From DASYLJ01 sp964432595 (GTDB lineage Bacteria > Desulfobacterota > Binatia > DP-6), in the NCBI GenBank assembly GCA_964432595.1, contig CAYSOF010000010.1, forward strand, positions 154,369 through 218,368: a stretch of 64,000 bases of DNA, given 5' to 3'. Each line of letters opens with the position of its first letter. The first letter of the stretch is position 1. The position numbers and the translations under genes were made by a program. Below are positions 51,041 through 58,520 of the stretch, piece after piece. Below the pieces are notes generated by a model. It made no database searches, was not told the DNA's origin, and worked only from the letters and a program-made list of their open reading frames with translations.

Positions 51041-52429
51041 ATGAACACCCCCGAGGTCGATCGTCTCGCCGACGAGATCGCCGAGCTCTCCGCCCACATC
51101 GACGCCGCCATCCATCGCTTCCTCACGCTGATCGCGCGCTTCGACGAGATCGACGGCTGGGGCGAGCACGGCGCACGCACGTGCGCACACTGGCTGTCGT
51201 GGCGCGTCGGCCTGGAACTCGGCTCCGCACGAGAGCACGTGCGCGTCGCGCGGGCGCTGCGCGAGCTGCCGCAGATCGACGACGCGCTCCGCCACGGCCG
51301 AGTGAGCTACTCGAAGGTCCGTGCGCTCACGCGCGTCGCGATGCCGGAGAACGAAGGCCACCTGCTCGAGATGGCGCGCGCGTCGACGGCGTCGCAGCTC
51401 GAGCGCATCTGCCGGGGGTACCGGCTCGCCGTCCGCAATGCGACACCGGTGAGCTGGGCCGATGAAGACGAGGAGCGCTGGGTCCACGAGCGGCTGACAG
51501 ACACCGGCCACGTCCGCTTCACGATCCAGCTCGACCCCGAGGAGGCGGCAACGCTCCGGCGAGCCATCGACGCCGCCACGTTCGAGCGGCACGTTTCCGC
51601 GGGAACGCGGGAGGCGCCCATGCGGCGGGCCGACGCGCTCGTCGCCGTTGCAGAGCGCTTTCTCACGACCACCGAGCAGCGCGACGCCGGACTGCCGGTG
51701 GAGGTGGTCGTGCACGTGGAGGCTGCAAACGACCCCGACAGCGAGATCGGCGCCACGCTCGATGACGGCACGGCGGTGTCGCGTACGACGACCGATCGCC
51801 TGATGTGTGACGCCGCGGTGGTCGAGGTGCGGGAAGACGGCGACGGGGCGATCCGCGAGGTGGGTCGCCGTCGTCGCACCATTCCGACGCTGCTCCGGCG
51901 TGCCTTGCACCTCCGCGATCGCGGCTGCCGCTTCCCGGGATGCACCAACCGGTGGGTCGACGGGCATCACGTCGTGCCGTGGTCGCGGGGCGGCCCGACG
52001 ACCCTCGCGAACCTGTTGTCGCTCTGCCGCCGGCACCACACGTTCGTCCACGATCGCGGGGTCGGCATCATGCCTGAAGCGAACGGCTTCCGCTTCGAGC
52101 ACGGCGATGGACGCGTCATCGAGCCGAGCGCGACGCCGCCGTCGCTCGGACCGTCTCCGATCGAAGCGTTGCTCGCGCGCATCCGCGGCGAGACCCCCTG
52201 CCGAGGTAGGACGAGCCGGGGGACGGCTCGCCTCACGCGAGGCTCAGGCCCGTCAGTCACTTCCGCTGGTACTCGACGTCCTCGATGTCGGCCACGACGG
52301 TCGGATCGAGCCGCGCGAGCGCTGCCGCGTCGCCCTTCAGCGTCGCGTCGAAGAAGTTCAGCGAGAAGTAGTTCACGACGTCGTGCGCGTGGCGCCACGG
52401 CATGTGGCGCGGCTCGCACGCCTCGCTGA
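51041..52429 (+). CDS. DUF222 domain HNH endonuclease
   Basis: The frame is 462 residues. Residues about 20-250 are the DUF222 region (LSWRVGLELGSAREHVRVAR, GRVSYSKVRALTR). Residues about 285-345 are the HNH nuclease: CRFPGCTNRWVDGHHVVPWS, LANLLSLCRRHHTFVH, with paired Cys for zinc and the catalytic His pair. These genes are often linked to introns, phage or other mobile DNA. The last ~75 residues are Arg/Ser-rich, run past two hairpins at 52212-52243 and overlap the next gene by 173 bases antisense, so the true end may have been lost. Confidence 0.8.
   Translation: MNTPEVDRLADEIAELSAHIDAAIHRFLTLIARFDEIDGWGEHGARTCAHWLSWRVGLELGSAREHVRVARALRELPQIDDALRHGRVSYSKVRALTRVAMPENEGHLLEMARASTASQLERICRGYRLAVRNATPVSWADEDEERWVHERLTDTGHVRFTIQLDPEEAATLRRAIDAATFERHVSAGTREAPMRRADALVAVAERFLTTTEQRDAGLPVEVVVHVEAANDPDSEIGATLDDGTAVSRTTTDRLMCDAAVVEVREDGDGAIREVGRRRRTIPTLLRRALHLRDRGCRFPGCTNRWVDGHHVVPWSRGGPTTLANLLSLCRRHHTFVHDRGVGIMPEANGFRFEHGDGRVIEPSATPPSLGPSPIEALLARIRGETPCRGRTSRGTARLTRGSGPSVTSAGTRRPRCRPRRSDRAARALPRRPSASRRRSSARSSSRRRARGATACGAARTPR
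52212..52243. terminator. Two adjacent hairpins between convergent genes
   Basis: CGAGCC-gggggac-GGCTCG (52212-52230) is followed directly by GCCTC-acgc-GAGGC (52230-52243). They lie just before the stop of the hydrolase gene on the minus strand and inside the odd tail of the HNH frame, so they probably mark the original end of both transcripts. Confidence 0.45.
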
Positions 52430-53924
52430 AGCCGCCGAGGAAGCCGAGCAGCTCGCGGTCGACCTCGCAGAAATCGGAGAACGTGAAGTGGCCGCCCTCG
52501 GCGAGGTTGGCCAGGGCGACGATGGACGCGCCCGAGGGCAGCAGGTCGAACGGCCGCTGCTGCTGGCTCTCGAACGGCGTGGTGCCGTCGATCGAGCCGC
52601 CGACGATGAGCACCGGTATGTGGATGCCGGCGAAGAACTCCGGCGGGAACGGCGCCGCCGGCGCCTGCGGGAGGATCGACTTGACGCGCGCGTCGACCTC
52701 GGGGCCGCCGGCCAGCTCGAACGCGGTGAACCCGCCGAACGAGTGACCCGATGCGCCGATGCGCTCGGGGTCGATGGCGCCCTCGTAGAAGTTGCCCGGC
52801 GTCGCGTTGAACGCGAGGAACTGGTCGATCAGGAAGCTCATGTCGAGCGGCCGATTCACGGTGACGTTCGGGTCGACGATGCCGCCGAGGCCGTCGACGA
52901 AGGTGTTGCCGTGATGGTCGGGGCTGACGACGATGTAGCCGTGGCTCGCGAGGTGTGCGGCGAAGAAGAACGACTGGATGCGCAGCCCGCCGTTGCCGTG
53001 CGAGAACACGACGAGCGGGAACGTGCCGTCGGCCATCGCGACGTCGCGGAACGCCGGCGTCTCGACGACCTCGACGCCGAGCACCTTGGCGATGTCGCGC
53101 GGCACGCCAGCGACGGCGGCCGCGGTCGACGGGTAGTAGATCTCGGTCAGGACCGGACGCGGTCCGGTGCCGGCGGTGTTCTGGCGTGACGGATCGCTGA
53201 GCGACAGCGTGGTGATGCCGACGGGATAGGCGCCGAAGTCGGCCGTCGAGCCAAGGTCGTTCGGCGGATACACGCGCTGCGCGTAGTGGCGCGCGCGCGT
53301 CGTCGCGCGCTCGATCACCTCGTCGAGCGTGCCGAGGCCGAGCGAGGCGAACGAGTCGCCGCAGCGGCGCTGGATGCGGCGCGTGACGCTCGCCTGCGCC
53401 TCGCCGATGCGGCGGTCGCGGCGCGCGGCGTTGCAGCCCTTGCCCCGGTAGCCGTCGAGGTAGCAGACCTCGCCGTAGAGACGGACCGTCGCCTCGCGGA
53501 GGCGCTCGAGCCGGTTCGACACCTCGCGCTGGCAGCTCGGGAACGCGCCGCCGGCCGAGCCGCCGTCGCCGAACGTGATGTCCATCAGGTCGTCGCCGAA
53601 GTCGGCGCACGACTCGCGCGTGCGCTTCACGACGTCGTCGGCGCCGCCGACGTAGCCGAGCGCGTCGGCGGCCTCGTCGGTGCAGCCGTCGGCCGCGTCC
53701 GCGGTGCGCGCGAGGATCTGCTCGAGCTTGCCGCCGTCGGCCCGGGCCGCGGCTTCACAGGCGGCGTCGTTCCGCTTGCGGCAGGTGCGCAGGACGTCGG
53801 CGTACTGGTTGAGACAGCGCACGCCGACGATGCCGGAGGTGCGCAGGCATTTGACGGTGTCGGAGGCGGCGTCGGCGGCGGTGCCGACGGCGAGGGCAAG
53901 GGTCAGGGCGAGCAGGATCCGCAT
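52257..53924 (-). CDS. Secreted alpha/beta hydrolase (platelet-activating-factor acetylhydrolase-like)
   Basis: The product is 555 residues, with a signal peptide (MRILLALTLALAVGTAADA). Residues 22-200 are a Cys-rich helical domain (CLNQYADVLRTCRKRNDAAC and more). The hydrolase fold follows: oxyanion strand LVVFSHGNGG, nucleophile elbow IGASGHSFGGFTAF with the Ser, acid strand VLIVGGSIDG and a His in GGHFTFSD. It could be a secreted lipase or esterase. ATG start. It converges with the HNH gene. Confidence 0.82.
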   Translation of the reverse strand: MRILLALTLALAVGTAADAASDTVKCLRTSGIVGVRCLNQYADVLRTCRKRNDAACEAAARADGGKLEQILARTADAADGCTDEAADALGYVGGADDVVKRTRESCADFGDDLMDITFGDGGSAGGAFPSCQREVSNRLERLREATVRLYGEVCYLDGYRGKGCNAARRDRRIGEAQASVTRRIQRRCGDSFASLGLGTLDEVIERATTRARHYAQRVYPPNDLGSTADFGAYPVGITTLSLSDPSRQNTAGTGPRPVLTEIYYPSTAAAVAGVPRDIAKVLGVEVVETPAFRDVAMADGTFPLVVFSHGNGGLRIQSFFFAAHLASHGYIVVSPDHHGNTFVDGLGGIVDPNVTVNRPLDMSFLIDQFLAFNATPGNFYEGAIDPERIGASGHSFGGFTAFELAGGPEVDARVKSILPQAPAAPFPPEFFAGIHIPVLIVGGSIDGTTPFESQQQRPFDLLPSGASIVALANLAEGGHFTFSDFCEVDRELLGFLGGFSEACEPRHMPWRHAHDVVNYFSLNFFDATLKGDAAALARLDPTVVADIEDVEYQRK

Positions 53925-53967
53925 GCGGCGGGTCTACGCGACCCGACGCGCGGATGTCCATTCAATT

Positions 53968-55155
53968 CTAGGTCCGGGGCCGTCCGGCCCACGCGAGGGC
54001 GATGGCCGCGATCGTGGTCACCACGCCGCCCGTCGCGATGGCGGCGGGAACGCCGATGCGGTCGCCGAGGAGCCCGCCGATCAGGCCGCCGAGCGTCGAG
54101 AAGCCGAAGAAGATCACGGTGATCATGCTCATGACGCGGCCGCGCATGCCGTCGTGGACGTGCATCTGAATGGTGGTCGTGAGGGACGCGATCGAGACGG
54201 TCTGGAGGGCGCCGAGCACGAAGAGCAGGGCCATCGTGCTGGCCTGCGTGCGGACGACGGCGAACATCGTGACGGCGAGCCCGTAGACGATGGCGCCGAT
54301 CGACGCGAGCGACTCGCGGCGTGCCGCATCGCTGGCCCACGACAGCCAGAGCCCGGACAGGACCGCGCCGCAGCCGACCGACGTCATCAGCCAGCCCAGG
54401 CCGGTCGCGTCGAGATGGAGGACGTCGCGCGCCATGGCGGGCAGCAGGATGATGTACGGAAAGCTGAAGAGGCTCATCACCGCGGCGAGCATGATGGCGG
54501 GACCGATGACGTCGTGACGGCGCACGTAGCCGACGCCTTCGCGCAACGCGCGAAAGACGGGCGGCGGCGGCGTGCTGGGACGCGGCGGCAGTGAGAGGTT
54601 GGCGACGACGAACGCGAGCACGACGAAGCCGAGCGCGTTGACGCCGAAGCAGCCGGCGGGGCCGATCGTGCCGTAGAGCGCGCCGGCGATGGCGGGACCG
54701 ACGGCGCGCGCCAGGTTGAACTGGACGGAGTTGAGCGAGATGGCGTCGGCGAGGTCGTCGGACACGACGAGCTGGGGGATCACCGAGTGCATCGCGGGCG
54801 TGTAGAGCGCCATCGCGGTGCCGCTCAGGACGGAGAGGGCGAGCACCTGGTAGACGTCGATGCGGCCGAAGTGGGTCAGCGCGGCGAGGGCGACGGCGGT
54901 GAACGCGAGTGCGACGACGCTGACCAGCATCACGGTGCCGCGGCTCATGCGATCCGCGATGGCGCCGCCGACGAGGCCGAGGAGGAGGGTCGGCAGGTTG
55001 CCGACGAAGCTCACGGTGCCGAGCCACGACGGCAGGCGCGTCAGGTCGTAGACGAGCCAGCTGAGCGCGACGGCCTGCGTCCAGAAGCCGAGGTTGGCGA
55101 CGAGCGACCCGATCCAGAAGCGGCGGTACGCGGGAGTGCGGAGGGCCGTGAGCAC
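53968..55155 (-). CDS. MFS exporter (EntS-like)
   Basis: The product is 395 residues with about 11-12 membrane spans. The start RTPAYRRFWIGSLVANLGFW, the loop GGAIADRMSRGTVM and DLADAISLNSVQFNLARAVG are typical of the EntS/MFS_3 exporter branch that pumps out siderophores or drugs. GTG start at 55155. It is a single gene, divergent from glgX with a 61-base gap. The substrate is unknown. Confidence 0.85.
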   Translation of the reverse strand: MLTALRTPAYRRFWIGSLVANLGFWTQAVALSWLVYDLTRLPSWLGTVSFVGNLPTLLLGLVGGAIADRMSRGTVMLVSVVALAFTAVALAALTHFGRIDVYQVLALSVLSGTAMALYTPAMHSVIPQLVVSDDLADAISLNSVQFNLARAVGPAIAGALYGTIGPAGCFGVNALGFVVLAFVVANLSLPPRPSTPPPPVFRALREGVGYVRRHDVIGPAIMLAAVMSLFSFPYIILLPAMARDVLHLDATGLGWLMTSVGCGAVLSGLWLSWASDAARRESLASIGAIVYGLAVTMFAVVRTQASTMALLFVLGALQTVSIASLTTTIQMHVHDGMRGRVMSMITVIFFGFSTLGGLIGGLLGDRIGVPAAIATGGVVTTIAAIALAWAGRPRT

Positions 55156-55216
55156 GAACGCGCGAAGTCATCACGCGATTGGTGCAGCGTCAAACCTCGC
55201 GATAGAAGCGCGTCGC

Positions 55217-57202
55217 ATGCGGGTGTGGCCGGGACGTCCGTCGCCGCTGGGACCGACCTGGGACGGCGAGGGGGTGAACTTCGCGCTCTTCTCCGAGCAC
55301 GCGACTCGTGTGGAGCTGTGCCTGTTCGACGGGGCCGACTCCTCGGAGCCGAGCGAATCCATCGCGCTGACCGATCGCGAGCAGTTCGTGTGGCATGCGT
55401 ATCTGCCCGACGTGCGGCCGGGGCAGGTGTACGCGTATCGCGTGCACGGGCCGTCGGCGCCGGCGGAGGGGCATCGCTTCGACGCGTCGCGGTTGCTCGT
55501 CGATCCGTACGCGCGCGCGGTGACGTCGTCGCTCCGCTGTCTCGTCGTCGAGCCGGCGTTCAGCTGGGGCGACGATCGCTCGCCGCGGGTGCCGTGGAGC
55601 CGGACGGTCATCTACGAGTGTCACGTGAAGGGGCTGACGATGCTGCATCCGGAGGTCCCGGAGCGGCTGCGTGGAACGTATCTCGGGCTCGCGATGGATC
55701 CGATCGTCGATCATCTCGTTTCGCTCGGGGTGACGGCGGTGGAGCTGCTGCCGGTGCACCACATGGTTCCGGAGCCTGAGCTGGTCGAGCGCGGGCTGAC
55801 GAACTACTGGGGCTACAACTCGATCGCGTTCTTCGCACCGGACGTGCGGTTCGCGTCGGGCGGGCCGGGCACGCAGGTGAGCGAGTTCAAGTCGATGGTG
55901 AAGCGCCTGCACGGCGCGGGCATCGAGGTGATCCTCGACGTCGTCTACAACCATACGGGCGAGGGCGGGCATCTCGGGCCGACGTTGTCGCTGCGGGGCA
56001 TCGACAACGCGTCGTACTACCGGCTGCTGCCCGACGATCTGTCGCAGTACATGGACTTCACCGGCTGCGGGAACAGCCTGAACATGGTCCACCCGCGCAC
56101 GATGCAGCTGATCATGGACAGCCTGCGCTACTGGGTGCAGGACATGCACGTCGACGGCTTCCGCTTCGACCTGGCGCCGGCGCTGGCGCGCGAGCTGTAC
56201 GAGGTGAACCGGCTGGGGACGTTCTTCGACATCATCCAGCAGGATCCGGTGCTGTCGCAGGTGAAGCTGATCGCGGAGCCGTGGGATCTCGGGCCGGGCG
56301 GGTATCAGGTGGGGAACTTTCCGGTCGGGTGGACGGAGTGGAACGGCAAGTACCGCGACACCGTGCGGCGGTTCTGGCGTGGGGACGCGGGGCAGGTGGC
56401 GGAGCTCGGGTATCGGCTCACCGGGAGCAGCGATCTCTACGGGCTCAGCGGGCGGTCGCCGTACGCGAGCATCAACTTCGTCACGTGCCACGACGGGTTC
56501 ACGCTGCGCGATCTGGTGTCGTACGAAGAGAAGCACAACGAGGCGAACGGCGAGGGGAACCGCGACGGGACGAACGAGAACTGGTCGCGAAACTGGGGCG
56601 TCGAGGGTGTCACCGACAAGGCGGAAGTCGTGCGGACGCGCGATCGCGTCGCGCGAAATTTCCTGGCGACGCTGGCGTTCTCGCAGGGCGTGCCGATGCT
56701 GACCGCGGGCGACGAGATGGGGCGGACGCAGGACGGCAACAACAACGCGTACTGTCAGGACGGGCCGCTCAGCTGGGTGTCGTGGACGCGTGACCGTCGG
56801 GGGGAGGAACTGCTGGCGTTCGCGCGGCAGGTGTTCGCTGTGCGACAGGCGAATCCGGTGCTGCGACGGCGGAGCTTCTTCGAAGGCGGGAAGGACGTCA
56901 CCTGGCTGCGGCCGGACGGTGCGCCGATGGCGGCGGACGACTGGCAGGATGCGGAACGGCGCTGCCTCGGGATGCTCGTGCATGGGGCGGCGAGCGAGGA
57001 GCGCGACGATCGCGGGCGGCCGGTGCAAGGGGCGTCGCTGTTGCTGCTGCTGAACGGCGGGGATGGGGTGTGCACGTTCCGGCTGCCCGACGGGGCGTGG
57101 CGGGAGGAGGTGCACACGGCGCACCCGGGGCGACGGCTGCGGCCGCGTGGGGCGTGCGAGCTGCCGGCGCATTCGTTGGCGCTGCTGCGGTTGGAGGAGT
57201 GA
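55217..57202 (+). CDS. glgX: Glycogen debranching enzyme GlgX
   Basis: The product is 661 residues, the usual GlgX length. The N-terminal CBM48-like domain (PSPLGPTWDGEGVNFALFSE) is followed by a GH13 barrel: DVVYNHTGEG, the nucleophile Asp in HVDGFRFDLA, acid Glu in IAEPWD and the third Asp in CHDGFTLRD. TNENWSRNWGVEG is a GlgX/isoamylase mark. It cuts alpha-1,6 branches of phosphorylase limit glycogen in the cytosol. The start ATG is preceded by upstream sequence that reads poorly as protein. No other glycogen gene is adjacent. Confidence 0.93.
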   Translation: MRVWPGRPSPLGPTWDGEGVNFALFSEHATRVELCLFDGADSSEPSESIALTDREQFVWHAYLPDVRPGQVYAYRVHGPSAPAEGHRFDASRLLVDPYARAVTSSLRCLVVEPAFSWGDDRSPRVPWSRTVIYECHVKGLTMLHPEVPERLRGTYLGLAMDPIVDHLVSLGVTAVELLPVHHMVPEPELVERGLTNYWGYNSIAFFAPDVRFASGGPGTQVSEFKSMVKRLHGAGIEVILDVVYNHTGEGGHLGPTLSLRGIDNASYYRLLPDDLSQYMDFTGCGNSLNMVHPRTMQLIMDSLRYWVQDMHVDGFRFDLAPALARELYEVNRLGTFFDIIQQDPVLSQVKLIAEPWDLGPGGYQVGNFPVGWTEWNGKYRDTVRRFWRGDAGQVAELGYRLTGSSDLYGLSGRSPYASINFVTCHDGFTLRDLVSYEEKHNEANGEGNRDGTNENWSRNWGVEGVTDKAEVVRTRDRVARNFLATLAFSQGVPMLTAGDEMGRTQDGNNNAYCQDGPLSWVSWTRDRRGEELLAFARQVFAVRQANPVLRRRSFFEGGKDVTWLRPDGAPMAADDWQDAERRCLGMLVHGAASEERDDRGRPVQGASLLLLLNGGDGVCTFRLPDGAWREEVHTAHPGRRLRPRGACELPAHSLALLRLEE

Positions 57203-57260
57203 CGTAGCGCCGTCCAGACTATGGACGCGGGAATCGTATTCGACTAGCTTGCAGGCTCGC

Positions 57261-58436
57261 ATGTACGGCTCGGCCGCGCTGAGGGTGTGCGAGCAACCGC
57301 CTGGCTACGAGCCCAGGCCACCGCGGCTCCTCGATCGTGTGCGGACCGCCGTGCGGACGCTTCATCTCAGCCGTCGGACCGAGAAGGCGTACGTGTTCTG
57401 GATTCGTCGGTTCGTGCTCTTTCACGGCAAGCGTCATCCGGCGGATCTCGGCGCCGACGAGGTGACGCGGTTTCTCTCGAGCCTCGCAGAGGTACAGCGC
57501 GTGAGCGCGTCGACGCAGAACCAGGCGCTCAGCGCGCTGCTGTTCTTGTATCGGCGCGTGCTCGGCATCGAACTGCCGTGGCTGGACGGCCTGGTGCACG
57601 CGAAGCGCTCGATGCATGTGCCGGTGGTGCTGAGTCGCGCCGAGGTCACGGCCCTGCTCGATGCGCTGTCGGGTCCGTCGTGGATCATGGCGGCGTTGCT
57701 GTACGGTGCCGGCCTGCGGCTGCTCGAGTGTCTGCAGTTGCGGGTGAAGGACGTGGACTTCGCGCGCGGCGAGATCGTCGTGCGTCGTGGCAAAGGCGGG
57801 CGCGATCGACGGACCGTTCTGACGGCGGTGGTCGCGGCGGCCCTCGCTGACCACCTGGCGGACGTTCGCGCTCAGCACCGAGCGGATCTCGAACGCGGCG
57901 CAGGGTGGGTCGAGCTGCCTCACGCGCTCGATCGCAAATACCCGAGCGCGGGAAGCGAATGGGGTTGGCAGTGGGTGTTCCCCGCGACGCGCACGTACGT
58001 GCATCCCGAGTCGGGCCGTCGGCGACGGCATCACTATCATGAGTCCGCCTTGCAGCGGGTCGTTCGCACGGCGGTGATTCGCGCGGGGATCGGCAAGCCG
58101 GCCGGCTGTCACTCCCTTCGGCATTCGTTCGCGACGCACCTGCTCGAGAGCGGGTACGACATCCGAACCGTGCAGGAGCTGCTCGGGCATCGTGATGTGC
58201 GGACGACGATGATCTACACGCACGTGCTGAATCGCGGCGGGCTGGGTGTGGTGAGCCCGGCGGATGCGGTGCTCGGGGTGAGGCCGTCGTTAGGTGGCGA
58301 AGGCGCGCGAGGTAACGTGCCGCTCGTTGGAACGGAGGTGCAGGAGATGTCGAAGGCGGACAGGCGGTTGCGTGGCGTCGCCGGGCGAGTCGTTCCGCGC
58401 GATAGACGGCGAGACGAACGGCGAGGGCGGGATTAG
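57261..58436 (+). CDS. intI: Integron integrase (IntI-type tyrosine recombinase)
   Basis: The product is 391 residues. The core-binding domain covers about 20-115 (LLDRVRTAVRTLHLSRRTEK). The catalytic set is complete: R153 in GAGLRLLECLQLR, H284 and R287 in CHSLRHSFATHLL, H310 in LLGHRDVRTT and Y319 in MIYTHV. The patch that distinguishes IntI from XerC/D is present at about 218-240 (LPHALDRKYPSAGSEWGWQW). A ~55-residue C-terminal extension beyond GGLGVVSPAD is unusual. It recombines attI with attC sites to insert or shuffle cassettes. ATG at 57261 is used; the longer upstream frame overlaps glgX. Confidence 0.93.
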   Translation: MYGSAALRVCEQPPGYEPRPPRLLDRVRTAVRTLHLSRRTEKAYVFWIRRFVLFHGKRHPADLGADEVTRFLSSLAEVQRVSASTQNQALSALLFLYRRVLGIELPWLDGLVHAKRSMHVPVVLSRAEVTALLDALSGPSWIMAALLYGAGLRLLECLQLRVKDVDFARGEIVVRRGKGGRDRRTVLTAVVAAALADHLADVRAQHRADLERGAGWVELPHALDRKYPSAGSEWGWQWVFPATRTYVHPESGRRRRHHYHESALQRVVRTAVIRAGIGKPAGCHSLRHSFATHLLESGYDIRTVQELLGHRDVRTTMIYTHVLNRGGLGVVSPADAVLGVRPSLGGEGARGNVPLVGTEVQEMSKADRRLRGVAGRVVPRDRRRDERRGRD

Positions 58437-58455
58437 ATGGGTCCGTCTACTGGGT

Positions 58456-58462
58456 GTTAGGC
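58456..58462 (+). other. attI-like core site GTTAGGC
   Basis: GTTAGGC lies 20 bases after the integrase stop, with no GCCTAAC partner upstream, as expected of attI rather than attC. The first cassette would begin after the G. A second match to the GTTRRRY core, GTTAGGT, is at 58289-58295 inside the integrase 3' end. Confidence 0.65.
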
Positions 58463-58520
58463 CCACAAAGGGATGAGAAGGGCCGGTGGACACGAGCACA
58501 CACAGAAGCAAGGCATGCGC

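Noticed and set aside
52205..52429. Arg/Ser-rich tail of the HNH protein as a functional domain
   Set aside because: It is antisense to the secreted hydrolase gene, lies past two hairpins and looks like shadow coding in GC-rich DNA.
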